Origin: Gp13-AA77 sp035946735 | GTDB lineage: Bacteria; Acidobacteriota; Terriglobia; UBA7540 | Assembly (NCBI GenBank): GCA_035946735.1 | Contig: DASYYZ010000091.1 | Span: forward strand, 19,372 to 83,371 | Direction of reading: 5' to 3' | DNA length: 64,000 nucleotides | Shown: piece after piece, positions 17,005-25,927 of the stretch | How the letters are laid out: each line of letters starts with the position of its first letter | Numbering within the stretch: the first letter of the stretch is position 1 | Program-made: the position numbers and the translations under genes | Notes under the pieces: generated by a model | The model's input: only the letters and a program-made list of their open reading frames with translations | Told to the model about the DNA's origin: nothing | Database searches by the model: none

Positions 17005-18316
17005 GACCACGCCAACCGGAAGGCGCGCTCAGGATCTGGCAGAGAGCCTGGCCCGCCGTGGTCACGAGGTGACCGTGATCACGGGTCAGCCCAATCATCC
17101 GGCTGCGTTGCACCGGTTCTTCTGCCAGAATGCGGCGCCCACAAAGCGATCGTCCGAGGGCTATCTCGTGCTGCGAGTGCCGGTGTTCCGCTCGTCCGAC
17201 GCACGCGCCTGGAAGCGGCTCTTGACTTATGCCACGTTCATGCTGGCGGCGGCCTGGAGGGGCATTCGCCAAGCGCGACCGGACACGATCGTGGCTGTTT
17301 CGCCGCTGCCCGCCGGACTCGCGGCCTTGGCGGTCCATTGGTGGCATCGCGTCCCGTTGATCTTTGATCTGCAGGACATCTGGCCAGATTCGGCGCGCGC
17401 CGTGGGCGTGATGCGGGACGGCCTCGCGCTCCGCGCGCTGCGTCAGGTAGAGAGGCTCTTATACCCATGCTGCGCCCAGGTGGTGGTGATCAGCGAAGGC
17501 TTTCGGCGTTATCTCTGCGGCCTGGGCGTGCCGCGGGAGCGAATCAGCCTGATTCCGAACGGGGTCCAAAGCGTGATGTTCTACGGAGCCCCTCCCCAAC
17601 GCAGGATCAGGCGCGCGCGGCCGCTGCATGACGATTTCGTTGTAGGCTACGTCGGTAATCACGGCCTGGCGCAAGGTCTCGAGACGGCATTGGACGCAGC
17701 CCGCTGCCTGGAGCGCGAACCGGTGCGGTTCCTGCTGATCGGCGAAGGCGTGGAGAAGCGGAGGCTGGAGCAGCACGCGCGCGAGGCCGGGCTGAAGAAT
17801 GTCCGGTTCCTGCGTGGTGTACGGCGGACTCGCGTGCCCGGGCTGCTCAAAGCGTGCGACGCGTTACTCGTGATCCTGCGCGATGATCCACTGTTCCGAA
17901 TCACGATTCCCTCCAAAGTCTACGAGTACATGGCCGCTGGCAAGCCCGTATTGTGTTCGGTGGAAGGCGAGTGCGCGGACCTTGTCGCCGAAGCGCGCTG
18001 CGGCCTCGCGATTCTGCCCGGCGACGGCCAAGCTCTGGCGGCAGCGATCCGGCAGCTCACCTCTGATCCTGCCGCGGCGCGCGCGATGGGCGAGTCGGGC
18101 GCAAATTGGGTGCGCGCGCATTGTGATCGATCGAGTGTGATGGAGGCGTATCACCGAGTGCTCCGGGAAGCTCTGCACAATCCACCTCGCAATGTCGTCG
18201 GCCGCGAGCAGGTGGGGTCTGAGGTTAGTCGCAGGCCCGCGATAGCGTCGGTCTATGAGAGGCGGTTTCGACGCTCGCAGAGCGCCCAAGAAACTCGTGT
18301 AGCCCCCTGGAGGTGA
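16967..18316 (+). CDS. Family 4 glycosyltransferase, WbuB-like
   Basis: 449 residues. The N-terminus MKIVILAQHFPPETTPTGRR followed by AQDLAESLARRGHEVTVITG and QPNHP is the signature of WbuB-type glycosyltransferases. The linker DLQDIWPDSARAVGVM is also characteristic. The donor domain includes VVGYVGNHGLAQGLETALDA, ITIPSKVYEYMAAGKPVLCS and the E-x7-E region. WbuB-like enzymes add an N-acetylated deoxyhexosamine to a lipid-linked sugar; the exact donor here is inferred at most. The UDP-GlcNAc 2-epimerase downstream would fit a HexNAc-type donor. Confidence 0.86.
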   Translation: MKIVILAQHFPPETTPTGRRAQDLAESLARRGHEVTVITGQPNHPAALHRFFCQNAAPTKRSSEGYLVLRVPVFRSSDARAWKRLLTYATFMLAAAWRGIRQARPDTIVAVSPLPAGLAALAVHWWHRVPLIFDLQDIWPDSARAVGVMRDGLALRALRQVERLLYPCCAQVVVISEGFRRYLCGLGVPRERISLIPNGVQSVMFYGAPPQRRIRRARPLHDDFVVGYVGNHGLAQGLETALDAARCLEREPVRFLLIGEGVEKRRLEQHAREAGLKNVRFLRGVRRTRVPGLLKACDALLVILRDDPLFRITIPSKVYEYMAAGKPVLCSVEGECADLVAEARCGLAILPGDGQALAAAIRQLTSDPAAARAMGESGANWVRAHCDRSSVMEAYHRVLREALHNPPRNVVGREQVGSEVSRRPAIASVYERRFRRSQSAQETRVAPWR

Positions 18317-18318
18317 TA

Positions 18319-19077
18319 ATGCGAGATTCATCTTGCTGCACCGTGCTTGTTCTACTCCTGTGCCTGAGCGCCCCTGGGAACAGTCAGGGCCCGCAAGTGC
18401 TGGGAAAGATCGTCAGCTCATCGGCCGCCTCTCTGGGCGGAGTCGCTGCACCGAGCGGGGGGACGGTACTGTCGGGCGACACCTTGAGCACCTCCGCGGA
18501 CGGCACAGCCTTGGTGAGATTCACCGCCGCGAGCCAGGTTGAACTGTCGGAAAACACCAGCGTCAGTTTCAGCGGCACGCCCGCTCACGTGAGATTGAAG
18601 ATCGCGCAGGGCACTGTGGGCGCAATGCAATCAGACCCAGACTCGCTGCTGATCGAAACCTCGCAATGCACGCTCCAGCCGGCCAAGTCGGGAAACGCCA
18701 GTTACTCGGTGTCCGTATTGCCCGGCACAAGCGCAAAGGTCATCGCGCTCAACGGCACGGTGTTAGCCGCGGAGAGCGATTCAGGCCACGCCTTCATCAT
18801 CTCCGAAGGAGAAACGTCCCCTTGTCCGAACGCTGCTGCTTTCGCGCCGAGGGTCTCGCCACCGAGCTCTTCGCCTGGCCCGAGGGAGGAAGTGAAACCG
18901 GCGCCGAGCGTACCGGCCGGCCAGGCTTCGCCGAGTCCGGAGGCGCCCAAACACAGCAATACTGCCCTGTGGCTGCTTCTCCTAGGCGGAGGAGCCGCAG
19001 CCGGAATCGGCGCCGCCGTCGCGGCCGGAGGACACGGCGGGGGTGGCGGAGGTCCGGCGAGTCCGAGCGCGCCGTAG
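18319..19077 (+). CDS. FecR-domain secreted or anchored protein
   Basis: 252 residues from the ATG at 18319, preceded by a strong GGAGGTGAT; a GTG at 18313 lies inside this site. A signal peptide (CCTVLVLLLCLSAPGNSQG) is followed by a FecR-like beta domain (GTVLSGDTLSTSADGTALVR ... VRLKIAQGTVGAM, about residues 45-150). A Pro/Ser-rich linker (about 175-215) leads to a C-terminal hydrophobic helix (LWLLLLGGGAAAGIGAAVAA) and a Gly-rich tail. In this context the FecR fold probably acts in the envelope rather than as an anti-sigma regulator; no sigma gene is adjacent. Confidence 0.7.
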   Translation: MRDSSCCTVLVLLLCLSAPGNSQGPQVLGKIVSSSAASLGGVAAPSGGTVLSGDTLSTSADGTALVRFTAASQVELSENTSVSFSGTPAHVRLKIAQGTVGAMQSDPDSLLIETSQCTLQPAKSGNASYSVSVLPGTSAKVIALNGTVLAAESDSGHAFIISEGETSPCPNAAAFAPRVSPPSSSPGPREEVKPAPSVPAGQASPSPEAPKHSNTALWLLLLGGGAAAGIGAAVAAGGHGGGGGGPASPSAP

Positions 19078-19082
19078 GTCGA

Positions 19083-20342
19083 ATGAGAACGATTCCCCCG
19101 ATGAGAGCCGCACCGATCAAGATACTCAACGTTGTCGGAGCTCGGCCCAACTTTGTGAAGATCGCGCCTTTGCTGGCCGAGATGTGGAAGTACAGCGATG
19201 TGCGGCCCTTCCTTGTTCATACCGGACAGCATTATGATGACGAAATGTCAGGTTGTTTCCTCCGCGACCTTGGCATCCCCGCGCCGGACGTCGTTCTCAA
19301 CAGCGGGGAAGCGGGTCCACCACTGCAGAAGGAGCAGATGACCCGTGCGCTCGGTGAACTGATGCTCGGTGAGCGGCCGGACGTCGTGCTGGTAGTGGGA
19401 GACGTGAACTCGACGGCGGCCGCCGCGATTGCCGCCGCCCGCCTGGACATTCCCGTGGCACACGTGGAAGCGGGACTGCGCAGCTTCGACCCCGGTATGC
19501 CCGAAGAGATTAACCGGATCGTGACCGACGCTGTCTCCTCCCTGCTCTTCGCCAGCGAGCCGAGCGCGGTGCGGAATCTGATTGCCGAAGGACAGCCCGG
19601 TGAGCGCATCTTTCTGGTCGGCAATGTCATGATCGACACGCTCCGGCAATTCCTGGCCGCGGCGAAGCGGTCCACGATCTTGTCGAGGCTTGGCCTGTTG
19701 AGTGAGGGCGGCGCTTCGAAGAAGTACGCCCTCGCGACCCTCCATCGGCCCGCCACCGTCGATGACCCCGCTGTGTTCCGGCGCATCTGGGAGGCGCTGA
19801 AGATGATCGCGGCGCAGGTGCCGGTGGTCTTCCCCGCTCACCCCCGCGTCCAGGCACGTCTGCGGGAATCGGGGCTTCACAACGGGCCGGAAGAAGGTCC
19901 GCCGGGAGACCCCGGAAGACTCCAGATTGTCCGCCCTCTCCCCTACCTCGACTTCCTGCGCATCGAGAGTGAGGCCGCTTTAGTGATTACAGATTCCGGC
20001 GGAGTCCAGGAAGAGACCACCGTCCTGGGCGTCCCCTGCCTCACCGTGCGCAACCACACGGAGCGCCCCATCACCGTGTCGGAGGGGACGAATCAAATTG
20101 TCGGGCTCCAATCGAGCACAATCTGGGAAGCAGCCGGCAAGATTCTGTCCGACAAATTCCAACGGCGCCGAATCCCGCGACTCTGGGACGGACACAGTGC
20201 CGAACGGATCGTGCGGATCCTTCGCCGGCATTTTTGCCGTCGAGCGCAACCACACCGAGGCCGCCTGCCATACGTCAGACCCAGCCACCCCACTCCCCTT
20301 CTACCTTCCCCGCCGGTATCGCCCTCCTGCCGCGCCAACTAG
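19083..20342 (+). CDS. wecB: UDP-N-acetylglucosamine 2-epimerase (non-hydrolysing)
   Basis: 419 residues from the ATG at 19083; a second ATG at 19101 is equally plausible. The fold-defining N-terminus (ILNVVGARPNFVKIAPLLAE), LVHTGQHYDDEMSG, the catalytic region VAHVEAGLRSFDPGMPEEIN and the C-terminal ITDSGGVQEETTVLGVPCLT with RNHTERPITV are all classic for WecB/MnaA. It interconverts UDP-GlcNAc and UDP-ManNAc in the cytosol. The final 35 residues, Pro/Arg-rich, extend past the usual end. It is the last gene of the polysaccharide block. Confidence 0.93.
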   Translation: MRTIPPMRAAPIKILNVVGARPNFVKIAPLLAEMWKYSDVRPFLVHTGQHYDDEMSGCFLRDLGIPAPDVVLNSGEAGPPLQKEQMTRALGELMLGERPDVVLVVGDVNSTAAAAIAAARLDIPVAHVEAGLRSFDPGMPEEINRIVTDAVSSLLFASEPSAVRNLIAEGQPGERIFLVGNVMIDTLRQFLAAAKRSTILSRLGLLSEGGASKKYALATLHRPATVDDPAVFRRIWEALKMIAAQVPVVFPAHPRVQARLRESGLHNGPEEGPPGDPGRLQIVRPLPYLDFLRIESEAALVITDSGGVQEETTVLGVPCLTVRNHTERPITVSEGTNQIVGLQSSTIWEAAGKILSDKFQRRRIPRLWDGHSAERIVRILRRHFCRRAQPHRGRLPYVRPSHPTPLLPSPPVSPSCRAN

Positions 20343-20983
20343 CACTCGCCTAGACAGCCTGACTCCCAACATCGGCAGATGGCCACACACCCATGCCGCA
20401 CCCGCGTTCGCAATGCCGAACTGAACCTGGAGCTCGTGTCGGGGGACGCCCGCCCGCGAATACCCAGCCTGAACGCGTTGAGTCGAAACGGGATGCCAGT
20501 TGGGTGCTTGCAAACAGTAAGGGGTCGGTCTCTATGGTCTCGCGACTCTCAATGTTCGTCTCTTACAGCCTAGCAACTGCTCACGTTTGAAGTCCCATTT
20601 GTACCCGTGCTATGCGCGGGCATAGCCACTACCTGAGGCCGGGGTATAGCAGGCGTCGGCCTGCGTGCCGAGTGGTGCGTGCCCTCCCGGCCGCTGATCT
20701 TGGTTTGACGTGACTGCGCAACCGACTGAAGGTGCGGAGACCTCTAACCAAGCGGTCCAACTCAATTCGCGTCGCTCGGCTGTCAAATGGCATCACGGGC
20801 TTGTGTGTTGTCAAAAACGAGCACGGTGAAAAAGAGGCTTGATCTCGCCGGCGCCGCGCGTGTGCCTTCCGTGACTAGTGGCCTCTCGACGAAATCAACT
20901 CCGGAACACCAGGGCAGTCAAAATCCGGCATCACTTGAGACCGCCGCTACAGCGAGTCGTTGTCACTGCATCCGTAGTTCTTG
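20343..20983. other. Intergenic region between convergent genes, no gene seen
   Basis: 641 bp between the wecB stop and the end of the FG-GAP gene on the other strand. Only short frames without family features occur. A small stem-loop lies at 20609-20626 (GCTATGC, loop GCGG, GCATAGC). No T-tract follows, so I do not call it a terminator. Confidence 0.5.
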
Positions 20984-23900
20984 TTAAGTGCCCGTACCAG
21001 AAACACTGACGGTTTGCGGGCTTCCGCCGCCGTTGTCACTAATCGAGAGCGAACCCGTGCGATTACCTTTGGCGCGGGGCGTGAACATCACGCTGATGGA
21101 GCACGACGAGCCTGCGCCCAGTGTCACGCCACACGTGTTGGTCTCCGCAAAGTCGCCGCCATTCGTGCCGGTGATCCCTATATTCGTAATGCTGAGGAGC
21201 ACCGTGCCGGTGTTGGTGAGGGTGACAGTCTTGGCCGCGCTCCTGTGACCCACCTGCACGCTGCCAAAGTTGAGACTCGCCGGCGAGAGCTTCACCTCTG
21301 TTCCCGCGCCCGTTAGGGAGACGGTCTGCGGGCTGCCCGGAGCGTTGTCAACGATCGATAGGGACGCGGTTCGCGTTCCCTTAGCCGTGGGCTTAAACGT
21401 CACACTGATAGTGCAACTCGCCCCCGCCGCGACGCTCGAACCACAATTGTTGGTCTCCGAGAAATCAGCCGGGTTACTGCCGCTGATGCTGATGCTGGTG
21501 ATAGTGAGCGTTGCCGCGCCGGTGTTGGTCAGGGTCACAGGTTTCGAGGCGCTGGACGTTCCCACCAACTGAGTGCTAAAGCTCAGGCTGGTAAGGGACA
21601 GCACCACCACTGGTCCGCTCGTCACGGTCTGAGTGATCGAGGGCGCGACGTTCGGGTTGAAATGGCTGTCGCCCGAGTAGACCGCAGTGATCTCATGCGT
21701 GCCCACGCTCAAGCTGGACGTAGTGAACGTGGCCGTGCCGGAGGCGAGACTCCCGCTGCCCATCGCGGTCGCGCCGTCGTCAAAGACAACCGTGCCGGTC
21801 GGGGCAGGTTGACCGGGAAGGATTACGCTGGGCGCGATCGTAGCTGTAAAGGTTACGTTTTGGCCGTCGGACGACGGGTTGAGAGAGCTGGAGGCGTTCA
21901 TGAACGTGCCGCCGGGATTCAGCAGCACCGTAACGCCCGCATTGACGGACGTCACGGCAAGGTCAGGCGCACCGTCGCCGTTCAGGTCTGCCACCACCAC
22001 CGAATCGTCAATGTTCCCGAAATAGTAGTTGACGGGTGCCTGGAAAGTGCCGTCCCCATTACCGAGCAGAACGCTCACGCCGCTGCTGGCGCCCGCGCTG
22101 CCCCCGTTCGCGACGACCATGTCGGCTTTGCCGTCGCCGTTGAAGTCGCCTTCGGCGACGGACAGCGGGTCTACGCCTGCGCAGTAGCTCACGGCCGCCC
22201 CAAACGTTCCATCTCCATTCCCCAGCAGGATGCTCACGCTGCCGGATCCCGCGGGGCTCGTGCAGAGACTGCTGGCACCTGCATTCGCTACTGCCAGGTC
22301 CAGTTTGCCATCCCCATTGAAGTCGGCAATCACCACCGATGTGGGATACGCTCCAACCGGATAGTTGACTACCGATTGGAACGTTCCGTCTCCATTGCCG
22401 ATGAGCACACCGACCATACCTGCGGCGCTTCCGTTGGTGACAGCGAGGTCCAGAATTCTGTCACCAGTGAGATCGCCAACCGCCACCGAGGTCGGTCCGA
22501 CCCCCACGGGGTATCCAACGGCCGGCCCGAAGGTGCCGTTCCCGTTTCCCAGCAATATGCTCACGTCGCCGTCACCTGCGTTGACTACGACCAGATCAAG
22601 CAGCTTGTCGTCATTGAAATCGCCTATCGCCACGGCGATAGGATTCGTTCCAGTGCCGTAATTGGTCGCCGAGCCGAAAGTGCCGGAACCAGTGTTCAGG
22701 AGGACGCTGACGTTATTACTGGCGCTGTTCGCCACCGCGACATCTGGGTTGCCGTCGCCCGTGAAGTCGCCTACGGCGATGCCCTTCGGAGCGCTCCCGA
22801 CGTCGTAGTTGGCTGCAAGCTGATCGAAGGTTCCGTTTCCTTTGCCCGTGATCACCGAAACGCAACCCGGCGTGCAAATCGGTCCTGAAGAGCCGTTCGA
22901 CGCCACCAGGTCTGGAACGCCGTTGCTCCCGAAAGCGCCGACCGCGACGGCCTGGGGCGTGCCCCCGATTCCGTAGCTGACGGGCGCCAGCACAGTCCCA
23001 TCCCCATTGCCCAGGAAAATGCTAACGCTGTCGCTCAGCTCATTTACCACCACGGCGTCCAGCTTGCCATCAGCGTTGAAATCGCCAACCGCGACCGCGA
23101 TAACGTCCGCTGCCGCGTCAAAGTTGCCGATCCAGGTGAGGGTCCCATCGCCATTGCCAGTCAGGACGGTCAGGGTGTTGCTGCCGTTGTTTGAAGCAAC
23201 GAGATCCAGCTTGCCGTCGCCGTTGAAATCACCCACCGCCACGCCCGTTGGATAGGTCCCTGCTTCGTGGCTCATGGGCGACTGAAAGGTGCCGTCCCCG
23301 TTGCCCAGCAGCACGCTGACCCAGATCTGGACGTTGCTGGCCACGGCGAGATCCGCGAAGCCGTCGCCATTGAAGTCACCAACGACCACGGAAACGGGGT
23401 CCGAGCCGTCACCTGGTTGACTTACCCCATAGTTCTCAGCCGTGCCAAAGGTCCCATTTCCGTTGTTCAGCAGCACGCTGATCGTATTGCTTTCGCCGTT
23501 GGCCACCGCGATATCGAGGAAGCTGTCGCCGTTGAAATACCCAAGGGCCACCGACGTGGGGCCTGTTTCGACGTCGTAAGGGACAGGGGCCCCGAACGTG
23601 CCGTCGCCATTGCCGAAGAGCACGCTGATGTTGTTTCCGGCCTGGTCGGCGACCACGAGGTCGAGATTCTTGTCGCCGTTGAGGTCGCCCACGGCTACCG
23701 AGGACGGCTTCGAGCCTGCGCTGTAGGGGGCGGCCGGTTGAAAGGTTCCGTCGCCGTTGCCCAGCAGAATGCTGACGTTGTCGCTCGAAGCGTTCGACAC
23801 TACCAGGTCGAGCTTGCCGTCGCCGTTGAAATCGCCGATTGCTACCGAAGACGGTGCGGTCCCTGCGGCGTAGTTCGCCGGCGCCTGAAAGGTCCCATCT

Positions 23901-24124
23901 CCATTCCCCAGCAGCACACTGACGTTGTTGCTGCCACTGTTGGCCACGACTAGGTCGGGTTTAGAGTCGCCATTGAGGTCGGCCACTGCCACAGAACAGG
24001 GCTTGGTTCCAGTGGCATAGTTTGGAGCTAACGAAAATTGGGCGGCTGCCGCGGCATGGGGTCCGCAGAATGCCAAGAGAACGATCGTTACGACGCTGGA
24101 CGAACCCAACCATTTGTTCTTCAT
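20984..24124 (-). CDS. Secreted FG-GAP/VCBS repeat protein with Ig-like and ASH domains
   Basis: 1046 residues, ATG at 24124 preceded by a GAAAGGGGAAACC ribosome site. The signal peptide ends near residue 28 (AFCGPHAAAAAQF). About twelve FG-GAP-like repeats of roughly 55-65 residues follow, each with the calcium-type motif D-x-N-G-D-x-x-x-D-L and a closing LLGNGDGTF. They should form one or two beta-propellers. A Big_3-type Ig-like domain (about 755-835, PTGTVVFDDGATAMGSGSLA) follows. Two choice-of-anchor-D/ASH-type domains end the protein (VTLTNTGAATLTITSISISG and its second copy). Probably an extracellular adhesion or surface-display protein; ligand unknown. Two candidate operator copies lie 103-190 bp upstream. 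Confidence 0.85.
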   Translation of the reverse strand: MKNKWLGSSSVVTIVLLAFCGPHAAAAAQFSLAPNYATGTKPCSVAVADLNGDSKPDLVVANSGSNNVSVLLGNGDGTFQAPANYAAGTAPSSVAIGDFNGDGKLDLVVSNASSDNVSILLGNGDGTFQPAAPYSAGSKPSSVAVGDLNGDKNLDLVVADQAGNNISVLFGNGDGTFGAPVPYDVETGPTSVALGYFNGDSFLDIAVANGESNTISVLLNNGNGTFGTAENYGVSQPGDGSDPVSVVVGDFNGDGFADLAVASNVQIWVSVLLGNGDGTFQSPMSHEAGTYPTGVAVGDFNGDGKLDLVASNNGSNTLTVLTGNGDGTLTWIGNFDAAADVIAVAVGDFNADGKLDAVVVNELSDSVSIFLGNGDGTVLAPVSYGIGGTPQAVAVGAFGSNGVPDLVASNGSSGPICTPGCVSVITGKGNGTFDQLAANYDVGSAPKGIAVGDFTGDGNPDVAVANSASNNVSVLLNTGSGTFGSATNYGTGTNPIAVAIGDFNDDKLLDLVVVNAGDGDVSILLGNGNGTFGPAVGYPVGVGPTSVAVGDLTGDRILDLAVTNGSAAGMVGVLIGNGDGTFQSVVNYPVGAYPTSVVIADFNGDGKLDLAVANAGASSLCTSPAGSGSVSILLGNGDGTFGAAVSYCAGVDPLSVAEGDFNGDGKADMVVANGGSAGASSGVSVLLGNGDGTFQAPVNYYFGNIDDSVVVADLNGDGAPDLAVTSVNAGVTVLLNPGGTFMNASSSLNPSSDGQNVTFTATIAPSVILPGQPAPTGTVVFDDGATAMGSGSLASGTATFTTSSLSVGTHEITAVYSGDSHFNPNVAPSITQTVTSGPVVVLSLTSLSFSTQLVGTSSASKPVTLTNTGAATLTITSISISGSNPADFSETNNCGSSVAAGASCTISVTFKPTAKGTRTASLSIVDNAPGSPQTVSLTGAGTEVKLSPASLNFGSVQVGHRSAAKTVTLTNTGTVLLSITNIGITGTNGGDFAETNTCGVTLGAGSSCSISVMFTPRAKGNRTGSLSISDNGGGSPQTVSVSGTGT

Positions 24125-24185
24125 GGTTTCCCCTTTCTTCGAATTCGGCTTCGAAGATCGGCTCCTGAGAGTACGATCTGGCGTG

Positions 24186-24253
24186 AACCTACACGTCCGC
24201 CAGAAAGGGGCTCAATGGTGAGGACATGATTCTTTTGTGCTCAAGATGTGTTC
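24186..24253 (-). promoter_or_regulatory. Operator copy 1 with candidate -10 box, upstream of FG-GAP gene
   Basis: Read on the minus strand, pentamers GAACA, GAGCA and AATCA occupy 24253-24249, 24242-24238 and 24231-24227, spaced exactly 11 bp start to start. A TAGGTT (24191-24186) lies 40 bp after the third pentamer start and about 62 bp before the ATG. The same layout with 39 bp is found at copies 3 and 5. Operator function is inferred from the repeated pattern. Confidence 0.55.
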
Positions 24254-24288
24254 GAAGTGTCAGTATCGGCGCGACCCATACGCGGGCA

Positions 24289-24315
24289 TGATCATTTTGT
24301 GCTCAAAAAGTGATC
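24289..24315 (-). promoter_or_regulatory. Operator copy 2 upstream of FG-GAP gene
   Basis: Minus-strand pentamers GATCA (24315-24311), GAGCA (24304-24300) and GATCA (24293-24289) again repeat every 11 bp. About 101 bp to the right, CATAATGGCCGAAA (24387-24400) resembles the TATAATGCCCGAAA that lies 104 bp from copy 4 in front of the regulator gene. The region may therefore be a decayed copy of the regulator's own upstream region. Confidence 0.5.
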
Positions 24316-24316
24316 G

Positions 24317-24747
24317 AGGCATAAGTGGTGGGTAGGTCAGGGAATAGAGCTTTTTAACACAGCCATGAATGGCATCGGTCCCGGTGCATAATGGCCGAAA
24401 TTCGCGCTCGTTTTTGGGCGGGTGGCGACAACACCGCTTTTCATGTCGTCGCCCGCGATCTCCAGCACAGCCGCGGCGCATACATGAAAAGCAATGTATG
24501 CGCCACCCGGCGGACCGCAACCCTCTTGCCCGGCTGTCTCAGACCATTTGGAGTGCGGCAGCTTGCTGCCGCTTTGCTCCTGCGAGCCACAGAATCCCGG
24601 CGCACAGCAAACAACTCTGCTTGCTTAATCTGATCACGATCGTCGCTTTCGTCACGTCCCCCCTCCAAGAATTCAGTCAAGATTTCCACTCTGGAACCCG
24701 GGCCTGGAATCGCAGATCTCAGATCCCGCGCCAGCCCTCTGCCTTCA
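24317..24747. other. Intergenic region with palindromes, no gene seen
   Basis: No convincing gene. Two clear hairpins occur. 24475-24504 has perfect 10-bp arms, GGCGCATACA and TGTATGCGCC, with a 10-base loop. 24555-24572 is the 8-bp palindrome GCGGCAGC-TT-GCTGCCGC. The second resembles dispersed repeats seen in soil Acidobacteriota. Either could form downstream of the minus-strand hydrolase operon, but neither is followed by a T-tract on that strand. Confidence 0.5.
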
Positions 24748-25803
24748 TTAGTGGTTGGGCACGCACTGCGCCAGCATCTCAGAAACCGTCGTCGAGCACG
24801 CATTCGAGTCCTGCCAGACCGATTCGCCTTGACACGTGCCGGTGTAGCAATTGACGTCCGGCGGCGCGTTCTTCGGGACCACCTGGTCGATCAGAAAAGA
24901 GCCTTGGCCGGCGTTTCCGTTGCTTTGGGGAGGCGTCACGCACATGAACCAGCTCATGGCCGTTTGCGGGTAGGAGTAATTGGCGCCCGCGGTCACGATA
25001 GAGTCCGCCGTCCAGCGGCTGATGTCGCTCGGCAGGGGATTTTTCGCGGCACAGGTGGTGGTGTTTTCCCACCCGTTCACCAGCTTGCCCGAACCATAAG
25101 CGAAAGGCGCATTCGGAAACAGCGGGCACAAGTTGCGCGGCGCGCCGGTGTAAAGGGAGGTGTCGCAACCGTAGTCCATGCGCGCAACTCCCGGGCCGGC
25201 CGCGATCACGACGTAATCGAAGTAATCGCCGAGCCCATACTGCGCCAGCGAATAAGCGAGTGCTGCGCCGCCCCCACTGATCCCCTGGCCGCAAAAGCCT
25301 GTGGTCCGGCTGCCGCGCTGCACGGTATTGAAGACGGTCTTGAAGACGGTCGCCGGCCGGCAAGCCGCGCTTTTCACGCCGATGCCGTTGGCGCTCGCCC
25401 AGTCGCTCGCCCAGGCAAGTTGTGACACGTTGAATCCGTCCTCGAGGTAAGTGTCCGCAAAATTGCTGTTGAAGAATGTCGTGCCGTAACCTCCGTTCAG
25501 CAGAATGATCGTGCCTTTGGCGGTCCCGGTGGGAGAAGCAACCCCGAGTGTGGCGTCGAGGTCGGGGAGACCGGGGCAGGATACCGTGATGGACTTGCAG
25601 TTGGCTCCGGTCGCCGCGCCCGCGGGACAGGTTGCGGGGCCGTTGAACGTGACCGTGCCGGTCCGCAGATTGGGGTTCTGGTTGGTGTTGCTATCGTCGA
25701 GAGCTTCGCCTTTGAACTGACGGAGCCTTGCCGTTGCCGTGACCACCGCCGTGGCTGAGATCAGCCCGAGAAGAATCCATGTCGCAGGTGACCTTAGCTT
25801 CAT
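24748..25803 (-). CDS. Secreted alpha/beta-hydrolase-like protein, paralogue B2
   Basis: 351 residues from the ATG at 25803 (ribosome site AAGGGGAGAGAAGCG). An N-terminal signal segment (WILLGLISATAVVTATARL) precedes a strand-rich domain containing GTIILLNGGYGTTFF. A nucleophile-elbow-like FCGQGISGGGAALAYSLAQY (G-x-S-G-G) and the conserved RMDYGC follow. Many cysteines suggest disulphides. It is closely related to the neighbour at 25928-26989 and more distantly to 31038 and 32365. The position where the neighbour has TCHGES reads TCQGES here, so a possible catalytic histidine is lost. It is the second gene of a tandem pair, 125 bp after the first, and has no operator of its own. Substrate unknown. 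Confidence 0.65.
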   Translation of the reverse strand: MKLRSPATWILLGLISATAVVTATARLRQFKGEALDDSNTNQNPNLRTGTVTFNGPATCPAGAATGANCKSITVSCPGLPDLDATLGVASPTGTAKGTIILLNGGYGTTFFNSNFADTYLEDGFNVSQLAWASDWASANGIGVKSAACRPATVFKTVFNTVQRGSRTTGFCGQGISGGGAALAYSLAQYGLGDYFDYVVIAAGPGVARMDYGCDTSLYTGAPRNLCPLFPNAPFAYGSGKLVNGWENTTTCAAKNPLPSDISRWTADSIVTAGANYSYPQTAMSWFMCVTPPQSNGNAGQGSFLIDQVVPKNAPPDVNCYTGTCQGESVWQDSNACSTTVSEMLAQCVPNH

Positions 25804-25927
25804 CGCTTCTCTCCCCTTAATTGAAAGTGCCGGCCTCGCCCACTTGGGCCAGAGCAAGGAGGTCTAACTCGCTCGATTTTGTAACGCTCCGTGCTGCCTT
25901 CAGTATTCCGAAACAGCGTACCTTCAA

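Noticed and set aside
17841..17850. Extra operator-like GCTCAAA match
   Set aside because: Inside a glycosyltransferase gene and without the 11-bp repeated pentamers.
20609..20626. Intrinsic terminator after wecB
   Set aside because: Stem of only 7 bp, about 270 bp after the stop and no T-tract.
21662..22888. 408-residue frame on the plus strand
   Set aside because: It is antisense to the FG-GAP repeats; repetitive GC-rich coding DNA keeps the opposite strand open. No start context or family features.
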